Source of the DNA: Deinococcus aquaedulcis
GTDB taxonomy: Bacteria > Deinococcota > Deinococci > Deinococcales > Deinococcaceae
Reading direction: 5' to 3'
Length of the DNA stretch: 64,000 nt
NCBI RefSeq assembly: GCF_019693445.1
Contig: NZ_JAHRBL010000004.1
Location: 62,001 to 126,000, forward strand
Shown piece by piece: positions 11,343-21,363 of this stretch (positions are counted from its first letter, which is position 1; the number at the start of each line of letters is the position of its first letter). A program made the position numbers and the translations under genes. A model generated the notes under the pieces. The model saw nothing but the letters and a program-made list of their open reading frames with translations, made no database searches and was not told where the DNA came from.

Positions 11343-14300
11343 ATGAGGCGTCTTTTACACCTGCTGGCCCAGCTGGGGCGCGGGACGTGGTCCCCGCTGG
11401 TGACGGTGCTGGCCCTGCTGGGGCTGTGGTCCCAGGCCGGGGCCCTGACCGGCGTCACGGTGACCTACAACGCGGACACCCACCTCGTGTCCGACAGCAA
11501 CAAATCCTGCACGGCGGGCCCGCGCAACGCCTACGTCAGCTACCGGGTCACGAACACCACGGGCGCGGCGATCAACAACATCTCGGCCACCCTGAGCTTC
11601 GGGGCGGCCACGTACGCGACCGGCGCCACCGGCACCTTCGGTCTGGGTGGTGGGCAGCCCGCCACCCAGTTCGTGGGGACCCTGGCGGCGGGCGAGTCCC
11701 GCACGGTGTTCTGGTACATCACCTACCCGTGCTACGGCGGTTCGGCGCGCACCTCCAGCGTGCCGATCACGGCGACGTTCAGCGACAGCAACCCCGGCAC
11801 CGTGGCGAACACCACCACGGTCAGCACCTTCAGCTCCATTAGCGCCAACGCGGGCGGTCTGCTGAACGGCACTGTGCTGGGGCCGGGCGCCGTGGTGGGC
11901 CAGATCATCAAGTACAGCGTGCAGTACCGATTCGGGAACCCGCAGGCCACCGACGAAGTGAACCTGCAGCCGGCGGGTAACGACTCGTTCAATGCCGCCT
12001 GCTTTCAGCTGGTGGGCTCGAACATCACCGCCTCGCAGGTGCTCTCGATCAACCCGGGCACCCGCGATCAGCTGTACTTCACGCTGACCCAGACCACGGG
12101 CGGCAGCAGCAACACCGTGGATATCGACTATTTCTTCCAGTACAAATGCGCGGGGACATCCACCAGCGCCAGCAGCTACTCGGTGGAAACCAGCGGCAGC
12201 ACCAACGTGAAGTACAGCAGCAACTATGGTGATCCGGCCCTGGGGGTCATTACCTTTCCCAGTGCCACGCAGGCGCTGACCATCAGCAAGTCCGCAAGCC
12301 CCACGGCCCTGAACGGCGGCGGCAACGTGACCTACACCGTGCAGGTGCGCAACAACAGCACCTTCGACACCTACCTTGACCGCGTGAACGACGTGCTGCC
12401 CAGCACCCCCGGCACGGCGACCCTTAACAGCACCAGCGTTTCGATCACCGGCACCGCCGGGGTCGTGACCAGCCCTGCCAGTGTGCCTGCAGCTGGCAGC
12501 AGCGGCACCGTCACGTTTGCGGGCTCGCCACTGAAATCGTTCTTCATTCCAGCCAATGGCGTTCTGACCATTACCTACGGCGTCACCATTCCGAACGTGG
12601 GCGGCACCTTTACCAACTCGGCGACCGGCACGGTGGGCAACAGCACGGTCTACACCACCACCAGCGGCACCACGCCCGCCAGCGCCAGTGTGACCAACAC
12701 CGGGCCCCGCCCCCTGAATGTCAGTAAGGCGTTCTCGCCGGCCACCATCTCGCCGGGGGCCAGCACCACCCTGACCATCACGGTGAATAACCCCAACGCC
12801 GTGACCGCCAGCGCCATCAGCCTCACGGACAACGTGGTGAGCAGCATGGGCTACGCGGCGGGCAGCACGCTGACCGTGACAGGCAACACCTGCGGCGGCA
12901 CGGCCACCGTGAACAGCGGCAGCCTGAGCCTCAGCGGCGCGTCGCTGGCGGCCAACGGCACCTGCACCGTGACCCTGACCTTCACGCCGTCGAACCCGGC
13001 CTACGGCACCGCCACCAACACCATTCCGGTTGCCAACGTGCAGGCCACGGTGAGCGGCACCACGGTGCGCAGCGCCGCCGACGCCACCGCCACCCTGACC
13101 GTGGCGCCCCGCACCCCCGTGGTGACCAAGAGCTTCTCGCCCGCCACGGTCCTTCCGGGCGGCACCACCCAGCTCACCATCAACGTGAGCAACCCCAACA
13201 ACGCCACCACCAGCGCCCTGACCCTGACCGACGACATTGCGGGCAGCACCGGCATCAGCAGCCTGACCATTACGGGCGTGACCAGCGACACCTGCCGGGG
13301 CTCGGGCACCGTGACCACCACGGCGGGGCGCTACGCCCTGAGTGGCGGCACCCTGCCCGCTGCGGGCTGCTCGGTGGTCCTGACCGTGCAGGTGCCCGCG
13401 AGCGCGGCGGCCGGCACCTTCACCAACACCATTCAGGGCTCCTCGGTCACCGGCACGGTAGGCGGCGCCAGCTTCCCCACCCCGGCCAACGCCACGGCCA
13501 ACCTGACTGTCAGTGGGCCCCAGGGCGACCTGGCGATCAGCAAGACGGGCGCCGCCACCGTGAACCAGGGCAGCGTGCTGACCTACACCATCCGCGTGTG
13601 GAATAACGGCCCCAGCACCATGCCGAATGTCCTGATTCAGGACACGGTGCCTGCCAGCCTGACGGGTGTGAGCTGGACCTGCGTGGCCACCGGCACCGCC
13701 ACCTGCGCCTCGCCCAGCGGCAACGGCAGCACCATCAGCCTGAATGCCACCCTGCCGCCCGACACCGGCAGCACGACCACCGCCGACACCAACTTCGTGA
13801 CCCTGACCGTCACGGGGACTGCCACCGACGCCGGCACCATCTCCAACACCGCCACGGTGGCCGCCACGGGCAGCAGCACTGACCCCACCCCGGGCAACAA
13901 CTCGTCGACAGCGCCCACCTCCATCGTGGCGCAACTGACCTGCTCGAACCTGTACGGCACGGTGGGCGGCGACTTCAGCGGTGGCACGGCCAACAACGGC
14001 ACCGAGATCCGGGTCATTGACGAGACGACCAACACGATTGGCGCGCTGATTGCCCGCATTCCGGCGACCAGTGGCGGCGCGGCCGGTTACACCGCCACGC
14101 TGGCGATCAAGCCGGACCGCAGCCAGCTGTTCGTGGTACGCGACGCCGACAACCGCCTGATGATCTTCAACGTGGCCAGCAATACCTGGACCGAAGGCCC
14201 CACGCTGCCTGCGCCCAACGGCCGTTATATCCGCATGGCGATCACTTCCACGGACGTGGGCTACCTGATGGACGGCGGCGGCACGTTCTACCGCTTCTCG

Positions 14301-15950
14301 ACCACCGCGCCCTACACCGTGAGCGCTGCCATTGCACTGACCACCCTCCCCAGCACGGCGCCAACTTTGGCCGGCAGCGGCGACTTCTTCGCTGACAACC
14401 AGGGCAACCTGTACCTGCTGAGCAGCGACAGCGTGGGCGGCTACCTGGACTTCTGGCAGATTGAACTGCCCACCAACACCCTGCTGTACCTGGGCCGCCT
14501 GACCGACCCCGACGTGGTGGGCACCTACGGTGGATTCGGCGCCACGCCCAACGGCCTGTTCGGGCGCGGGGGGCAGGGCCGCATGATCAACGTGGACCTG
14601 GCCAGCTTTACCGCCAGCCCGGTGGGAAGCACCACGGCCGGCGGCAGCACCGACCTGGCCAGCTGCTCGTATCCCAGCCTCACCCGTTCGGTGGCGGCGC
14701 CCAAGACCGCTGCCAAGGTGGCGGGCAGCACGGGCAGCACCGTTGAACCCGGCGACACCCTGGAATACACCATCGTGCTGCGCAACTCGGGCACCGTGGC
14801 GGCCGGCAACACCCAGTTCCAGGACCAGATTCCGGCCGGCACCACCTACGTGGCGGGCAGCACCACCCTGAACGGCGCAGCCGTGGCCGATGCAACCGGC
14901 GGCGTCATGCCCTACACCCAGGCGGGGCAGCTGGTGGGCAGCCCAGGCCAGCCGCTGGGCACCCTGCTGGTGGACCAGACCCCCACCGTCCTGACCGACC
15001 GTGAAGCGGTGATTCGCTTCCGGGTCCGGATCAATACCGTCAATCCGCCGGCCCAGGTCAGCAACCAGGGCACCGGTGCCTACCGCAACAACGGCACCAC
15101 CGTGAGCGTGCCGACCGACGACCCGGGCACGACCACCCCCAATGACCCCACCATCACCTACCTGCGCGCGGCCGACCTCTCGGCGGCCAAGTCGGGGCCC
15201 GGCTTTGCCAAGCCCGGTGAAACCTACAGCTACACCATCACCATCACCAACCTGACCTCGGGAACCGGCACCAATATCACCGTGACCGACACCCTGGCGG
15301 CCGGCCTGACCTTCGCCAGTGCTTCGGACGGCGGCACGTACAACGCTGCCACCCGCACGGTCACCTGGACCCTGGCCAGTCTTGGGGCGAATGCCACCAA
15401 GACGCTGACCCTGGGGGTCACGGCGCCAGCGGCCACCGCCATCAGCCCGACGACCGGCGTCAAGAGCGTGCAGAACACGGCCACCGTCTCGGTTACGGGT
15501 GACCCGAACACCGCGAACAACACCTCGGCGCCCGTGACCACCCGGTTCGTTCTCACAGAGGTCGCCAAGCGCGTGCGCAATGTCACCACGGGCGGCGCCT
15601 TCGGCACGTCGGGCGGCGGCAAGCCTGCCGAAGTGCTGGAATACTGCCTGGACGCGCGCAACCTGGGCGGCGCCGATCTGCCCAACTACGTGCTGACCGA
15701 TCAGGTACCCAGCAACGTCAACGCCCTGCTCACTGCGTACGACGCTGAGGAACCCAGCACGGCCACCGGCTTCGGGGTGAAGGTCACGCGCGGCAGCACC
15801 ACCAGCTACCGCACCAGCGCCGCTGACGCGGACACCGGCACCCTGACCACCACGGGCGGCACCTTTGGCCGGGGCACCCTGACCCTGACCCTGGGCACCC
15901 TGACCGCCGGGGAAACCGCCACCGCCTGCTTCCAGACCACCATTCGCTGA
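11343..15950 (+). CDS. giant secreted DUF11 repeat protein with central propeller-like domain
   Basis: 1535 residues. The N-terminus is a long signal peptide (basic MRRLLHLLAQLGRG, then VTVLALLGLWSQAGA). Several DUF11 domains follow (for example GGNVTYTVQVRNNSTFDTYLDRVNDVLP, VNQGSVLTYTIRVWNNGPSTMPNVLIQDTVP, EPGDTLEYTIVLRNSGTVAAGNTQFQDQIP). Residues about 865-1115 differ: repeated strands such as LAIKPDRSQLFVVRDADNRLMIFNV and GNLYLLSSD resemble a beta-propeller or cadherin-like insert. Fourteen cysteines occur as seven spaced pairs, roughly one pair per domain, fitting an oxidised extracellular protein. The ATG directly abuts the stop of the barrel gene. No C-terminal anchor seen. Confidence 0.82.
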   Translation: MRRLLHLLAQLGRGTWSPLVTVLALLGLWSQAGALTGVTVTYNADTHLVSDSNKSCTAGPRNAYVSYRVTNTTGAAINNISATLSFGAATYATGATGTFGLGGGQPATQFVGTLAAGESRTVFWYITYPCYGGSARTSSVPITATFSDSNPGTVANTTTVSTFSSISANAGGLLNGTVLGPGAVVGQIIKYSVQYRFGNPQATDEVNLQPAGNDSFNAACFQLVGSNITASQVLSINPGTRDQLYFTLTQTTGGSSNTVDIDYFFQYKCAGTSTSASSYSVETSGSTNVKYSSNYGDPALGVITFPSATQALTISKSASPTALNGGGNVTYTVQVRNNSTFDTYLDRVNDVLPSTPGTATLNSTSVSITGTAGVVTSPASVPAAGSSGTVTFAGSPLKSFFIPANGVLTITYGVTIPNVGGTFTNSATGTVGNSTVYTTTSGTTPASASVTNTGPRPLNVSKAFSPATISPGASTTLTITVNNPNAVTASAISLTDNVVSSMGYAAGSTLTVTGNTCGGTATVNSGSLSLSGASLAANGTCTVTLTFTPSNPAYGTATNTIPVANVQATVSGTTVRSAADATATLTVAPRTPVVTKSFSPATVLPGGTTQLTINVSNPNNATTSALTLTDDIAGSTGISSLTITGVTSDTCRGSGTVTTTAGRYALSGGTLPAAGCSVVLTVQVPASAAAGTFTNTIQGSSVTGTVGGASFPTPANATANLTVSGPQGDLAISKTGAATVNQGSVLTYTIRVWNNGPSTMPNVLIQDTVPASLTGVSWTCVATGTATCASPSGNGSTISLNATLPPDTGSTTTADTNFVTLTVTGTATDAGTISNTATVAATGSSTDPTPGNNSSTAPTSIVAQLTCSNLYGTVGGDFSGGTANNGTEIRVIDETTNTIGALIARIPATSGGAAGYTATLAIKPDRSQLFVVRDADNRLMIFNVASNTWTEGPTLPAPNGRYIRMAITSTDVGYLMDGGGTFYRFSTTAPYTVSAAIALTTLPSTAPTLAGSGDFFADNQGNLYLLSSDSVGGYLDFWQIELPTNTLLYLGRLTDPDVVGTYGGFGATPNGLFGRGGQGRMINVDLASFTASPVGSTTAGGSTDLASCSYPSLTRSVAAPKTAAKVAGSTGSTVEPGDTLEYTIVLRNSGTVAAGNTQFQDQIPAGTTYVAGSTTLNGAAVADATGGVMPYTQAGQLVGSPGQPLGTLLVDQTPTVLTDREAVIRFRVRINTVNPPAQVSNQGTGAYRNNGTTVSVPTDDPGTTTPNDPTITYLRAADLSAAKSGPGFAKPGETYSYTITITNLTSGTGTNITVTDTLAAGLTFASASDGGTYNAATRTVTWTLASLGANATKTLTLGVTAPAATAISPTTGVKSVQNTATVSVTGDPNTANNTSAPVTTRFVLTEVAKRVRNVTTGGAFGTSGGGKPAEVLEYCLDARNLGGADLPNYVLTDQVPSNVNALLTAYDAEEPSTATGFGVKVTRGSTTSYRTSAADADTGTLTTTGGTFGRGTLTLTLGTLTAGETATACFQTTIR

Positions 15951-15967
15951 GCAGCAACAAGCAGCGG

Positions 15968-16000
15968 GCGCCCCTTCCATCTGCTGGAAGGGGCGCTGTT
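15968..16000 (+). terminator. intrinsic terminator of the surface-protein locus
   Basis: Twelve-base perfect stem (15968-15979 with 15985-15996), five-base loop, then TGTTCTTT. It closes the DUF11 locus. Confidence 0.85.
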
Positions 16001-16083
16001 CTTTGGGCTGACGAGCGGGGCTGTGGCAGCGTGGGCGGCACAGCGGGCCACGGGGCCGCGCCGCCCACGCAGAGGTCGAAGAG

Positions 16084-16120
16084 TGAAAAGCCCCCAACCG
16101 TCCTGGCTGGGGGATTTTCA
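16084..16120 (-). terminator. intrinsic terminator of pnp
   Basis: Long inverted repeat (TGAAAAGCCCCCAACC with GGCTGGGGGATTTTCA) giving a T-rich tail on the minus strand, directly downstream of the pnp stop. Confidence 0.8.
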
Positions 16121-16136
16121 GGTCTGGGGGTTTCGT

Positions 16137-18302
<2,166 letters not shown>

Positions 18303-18309
18303 GACAGGC

Positions 18310-18315
18310 AGTCTA
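18310..18315 (-). promoter_or_regulatory. -10 box of pnp, probably leaderless
   Basis: TAGACT on the minus strand, seven bases before the ATG at 18302; no Shine-Dalgarno fits between them. Confidence 0.55.
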
Positions 18316-18381
18316 TCCCGCGCGCATGGGCCGGGACCGGACAGCGGCAACGTTTGGCGGCTGGGGCGCGTAGAGATTGGC

Positions 18382-18597
18382 GTGAGAGATTTGCTGGGCG
18401 CTGGACTGGAAAGCCTGATTCATGTGGTCACCAACCTCGGTCTCCCATCCCGCTCCTGGCGCTGGATGTTCCGTGCCCTGGGCGCCCTGCTGATGGGGCT
18501 GTGGCTGGCGATAGGGGACCAGACGCCGGCGCTGCTGGGTGGCCTGCTGGTGCTGGCTTCCTTCGTGCGCTGGCCGTCGCGCTTTGGGCTGGAGTGA
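18382..18597 (+). CDS. small membrane protein
   Basis: 71 residues from a GTG start ([16 protein letters not shown]...). Central [35 protein letters not shown] gives one or two membrane helices. Its stop overlaps the start of the next gene by four bases (GTGA), a translational-coupling arrangement that supports both reading frames. Function not recognised. Divergent from pnp with about 80 bases between them. Confidence 0.55.
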   Translation: MRDLLGAGLESLIHVVTNLGLPSRSWRWMFRALGALLMGLWLAIGDQTPALLGGLLVLASFVRWPSRFGLE

Positions 18598-19079
18598 CGC
18601 AGCCCGGCCGGCCCACGTTGCGGCTCCACCTGCGCTGGACCGTGCCACTGTCGTGGGTGCTGCTGCACCACGTCACCATGCGCACCACGGTGGACGTCAA
18701 AGCGAGCTGGGATCAGGGATACGCCACGCTCTACCAGTACGGCTTTCCCCTGGCCTTCACGCACTGGGGACTGGTCTCTAGTGAATACGACGCCTATTTT
18801 CTGCTGCCGCTCCTGCTGGACTGGGTGCTGTATGGGCTGGCCTGTGGTTGGCTCGTTCATGGCTTGCGGCATGTTCTACTGTCCAGGCCCCGTTTTGCGG
18901 CGTGGCTTCTGGTGCCGCTGTGGGCAGGGGGGCTGTGGACCGCCGGACGTGTGGCCGTGGACGTGGCCCTTGGCGAGGTGACCTGGACCACCCGGTTTTC
19001 TGTGTTGGACACGCGTGACCCAGCCTTCTCGTGGGGCTGGCGGGGGCGCGGTCTGGACGGCTACGGTCCCCAGAACTGA
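18594..19079 (+). CDS. hypothetical membrane protein
   Basis: 161 residues from a GTG start that overlaps the preceding stop. N-terminal RLHLRWTVPLSWVLLHHVTMRT, then FLLPLLLDWVLYGLACGWLVHGL and FAAWLLVPLWAGGLWTAGRVAVDVAL suggest three membrane segments, with a polar C-terminus. Coupled to the 71-residue membrane protein, so the two may form one complex. No family recognised. The frame stays open far upstream, antisense to pnp, but that part has no support. Confidence 0.6.
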   Translation: MTQPGRPTLRLHLRWTVPLSWVLLHHVTMRTTVDVKASWDQGYATLYQYGFPLAFTHWGLVSSEYDAYFLLPLLLDWVLYGLACGWLVHGLRHVLLSRPRFAAWLLVPLWAGGLWTAGRVAVDVALGEVTWTTRFSVLDTRDPAFSWGWRGRGLDGYGPQN

Positions 19080-19098
19080 CCGCGCTTTCCTAACGCCC

Positions 19099-19120
19099 TA
19101 TCCTGCGGCCACACAGGAGG
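19099..19120 (+). promoter_or_regulatory. -10 box and Shine-Dalgarno of dkgB
   Basis: TATCCT at 19099-19104 and AGGAGG at 19115-19120, seven bases before the ATG; implies a short leader of about 20 bases. Confidence 0.5.
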
Positions 19121-19127
19121 AACCCAC

Positions 19128-19937
19128 ATGACTGTACCGGCATTTGGACTGGGCACGTTTCGACTGAAAGACGACGTGGTGCGCCGCGTGGTGCAGGGCG
19201 CGCTGGAGTTGGGCTACCGCGCCATTGACACCGCGCAGGGCTACGATAACGAGGCTGAGATTGGTGAGGTACTGTCCCAAAGCGGCGTGCCGCGCGAACA
19301 GGTGTACCTGACCACCAAGATCAAGCCCGCCAACTACCGCCGCGCCGCGCTGCTGGACAGCCTGCGCCAGAGCCTGGACAAGCTGCAGGTGGAACAGGTG
19401 GACCTGACCCTGATCCACTGGCCGGTGCCCAAGGGAGAGGTGCGCCCAGAGGAATACCTGTCGGCGCTGGCCGAGGCCCGCGAGGCCGGCCTGACCCGCG
19501 AGATCGGCGTGTCGAACTTCAATATCGCGGGGCTGAAACAGGCGCGCGAGGTGCTGGGCGGCGTACCCCTGGCCACCAATCAGGTAGAAATTCACCCGTA
19601 CCTGCAAAACCGCACGCTGGTGGATTTTGCCCGCCAGGAAGGCTGGCATCTCACCTCGTACATGACGCTGGCGGTGGGCAAGGTGGTGGGCGACGAGGTG
19701 CTGCAGGACATTGCCCGCGCCCACGGGGCCACACCCGCGCAGGTGGCGCTGGCCTGGGCGCTGGGGCAGGGCCACAGCGTCATTCCCTCCAGCACCAAGC
19801 GCGAGAACCTTGCCAGCAACCTGCAGGCCCAGACCCTTCGTCTGACGGAAGAGGACATGGCCCGCATCGCCGCGTTGGAGCAGGGCGAGACCGCGCGCAT
19901 TGCCAATCCGGAAAGCGCCCGGCCCGACTGGGACTGA
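19128..19937 (+). CDS. dkgB: aldo/keto reductase, 2,5-didehydrogluconate reductase B type
   Basis: 269 residues, cytoplasmic NADPH-dependent reductase of carbonyls (methylglyoxal, 2,5-diketogluconate, small aldehydes). The sequence closely follows E. coli DkgB as I remember it: PAFGLGTFRLKDDVV at the N-terminus, ELGYRAIDTAQGYDNE with the catalytic Asp and Tyr, TTKI with the catalytic Lys, LTLIHWP with the His, REIGVSNFNI, and VIPSSTKRENLASNL for the NADP phosphate site. Length is normal. A strong Shine-Dalgarno is present and a small hairpin follows. Monocistronic. Confidence 0.93.
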   Translation: MTVPAFGLGTFRLKDDVVRRVVQGALELGYRAIDTAQGYDNEAEIGEVLSQSGVPREQVYLTTKIKPANYRRAALLDSLRQSLDKLQVEQVDLTLIHWPVPKGEVRPEEYLSALAEAREAGLTREIGVSNFNIAGLKQAREVLGGVPLATNQVEIHPYLQNRTLVDFARQEGWHLTSYMTLAVGKVVGDEVLQDIARAHGATPAQVALAWALGQGHSVIPSSTKRENLASNLQAQTLRLTEEDMARIAALEQGETARIANPESARPDWD

Positions 19938-19953
19938 TTCGCTGTCCAAAGCA

Positions 19954-19976
19954 TGCCGTCAGACAAGGTGACGGCA
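19954..19976 (+). terminator. hairpin after dkgB
   Basis: Eight-base stem TGCCGTCA / TGACGGCA with a seven-base loop; weak T tail (CGTTGTCT), so only a possible terminator. Confidence 0.4.
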
Positions 19977-20144
19977 CGTTGTCTGGTGGGACGTGCAAAG
20001 TCATGCACAGCGGCGAACTTCCGGCCAGAGAACCCCAGGGGCGCTGAAGAGGGGGACCATCCTGTGCTGTCCTGGACGGTCTGGACCTGGGGACAGTCGG
20101 GATTACCCCCAGCGCCCCGGCGTACCTCTGGCCCCGGGCTGCGG

Positions 20145-20150
20145 TACACT
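20145..20150 (+). promoter_or_regulatory. -10 box of the metalloprotease gene
   Basis: TACACT nine bases before the ATG at 20160; no Shine-Dalgarno, suggesting a leaderless or near-leaderless mRNA. Confidence 0.5.
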
Positions 20151-20159
20151 GCCCGCACC

Positions 20160-21245
20160 ATGAAACTCATCTCCCGGATGGCCCTCACGGGGTTCCTGAG
20201 CCTTTCGCTGCTGGCCGCCTGCGGTCAGGAAACCCCAGCGGCGACCCTGGGCGCCCCAACCCTGGGTGCACAGGGCGGTAGCGGCAAGCCCCCCACCGGG
20301 CAGACCACGGCGGCGGCCCGGGTGTTTCTGACCAACCCCGTGCAGTCCACCGGAAACCAGAACCTGACCGACAGCAAGGACGCGGCCTCGGCGGTGCCGG
20401 CCAGCGCCTACTACGCCGTGACCCTCACCCACCTGGACGGCAGCGGGTATCTCAGCGGGCAGTACGCCCGGGTGGTGAGCGAAACCGGCACGCCCGTCTA
20501 CGGCGCCGGGCCCTTTCACTTCACGCGCAATCAGGACCAGTTCGAGCAGGTCATGGCGTACTTCTGGGTGACCGAAGCGCAGAAGTACCTGCAGTCTCTG
20601 GGCTTCGGGCGCACGCTGCCGGCGGTGAACAGCGACCAGCAGCAGCTGAAGGTGGGCCAGTACGGCATTGACAACTCGTACCAGAACGACCAGCCGGACA
20701 TCATTCGCATGGGCAAGGGCGGCGTGGACGACGCCGAGGACGGCGAGGTGATTGTGCATGAGTACGGCCACGCGGTGCACGCCGCGCAGGTGCCCGGCTT
20801 TGGCACCAGCCTGGAGGCGGGCGCCATTGGCGAGGCGTTCGGGGACTACTTCGCCCTGACGGTGGGCGAGGCGGTGGCCAGGGCTTACGGCGCACCCATC
20901 AAGACGCCGCTGCCCTGCCTGATGGACTGGGACAGCGTGTCGTACACGACCACCACACCGCACTGCATCCGCCGCACGGATACCAATAAGCACTACCCCG
21001 AAGACGTGCGCGGCTCGGTGCACGCCGACGGCGAGATCTGGTCGCGCGCCCTCTGGGACATCCGCCAGGGGCTCGGGGCCTACGTGGCCGACCGCATCAT
21101 CATCAATGCCCAGTTCCGCTTCCGCCCCGACACCAGCTTTGCCGCCGCCGCCCAGGCCACCGTGGACACCGCGCAGTCCATGTACGGCAAGACCCAGGCC
21201 GATGTGGTGCGCGCGGCCTTCGCAGCGCGCGGCATTCTGCGCTGA
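20160..21245 (+). CDS. lipoprotein zinc metalloprotease, M36-like gluzincin
   Basis: 361 residues. The lipoprotein signal MKLISRMALTGFLSLSLLAAC has a lipobox (LLAAC) and would anchor the protein in the membrane after lipidation. The zinc motif HEYGH starts at residue 200 (His200, Glu201, His204); the downstream EAFGDYFA motif supplies the probable third ligand Glu. This HExxH...E arrangement is that of fungalysin/thermolysin-type gluzincins; the short catalytic domain without a long propeptide makes M36-like only a best guess. The start is at MKLIS, since the upstream in-frame extension lacks a signal. Likely digests protein outside the cell. Confidence 0.8.
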   Translation: MKLISRMALTGFLSLSLLAACGQETPAATLGAPTLGAQGGSGKPPTGQTTAAARVFLTNPVQSTGNQNLTDSKDAASAVPASAYYAVTLTHLDGSGYLSGQYARVVSETGTPVYGAGPFHFTRNQDQFEQVMAYFWVTEAQKYLQSLGFGRTLPAVNSDQQQLKVGQYGIDNSYQNDQPDIIRMGKGGVDDAEDGEVIVHEYGHAVHAAQVPGFGTSLEAGAIGEAFGDYFALTVGEAVARAYGAPIKTPLPCLMDWDSVSYTTTTPHCIRRTDTNKHYPEDVRGSVHADGEIWSRALWDIRQGLGAYVADRIIINAQFRFRPDTSFAAAAQATVDTAQSMYGKTQADVVRAAFAARGILR

Positions 21246-21300
21246 ACCGCACTTCAGGCGCGGAAGGGGCAGTGTATAGCTGCCAGCAGTCGAGCAGCAG

Positions 21301-21332
21301 TCGAGGCCGGGAAACTCAATTCCCGGTCTCGA
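21301..21332. terminator. bidirectional terminator between convergent genes
   Basis: Thirteen-base stem TCGAGGCCGGGAA / TTCCCGGTCTCGA with one G-T wobble and a six-base loop, between the metalloprotease gene and the gene converging from the minus strand. Confidence 0.7.
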
Positions 21333-21363
21333 TCACCTGGGGGCCCCTGCGCCACGTTTCGAC

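Noticed and set aside
11355..16097. 1580-residue open frame on the minus strand
   Set aside because: Shadow of the 1535-residue surface protein; no family features and no ribosome site.
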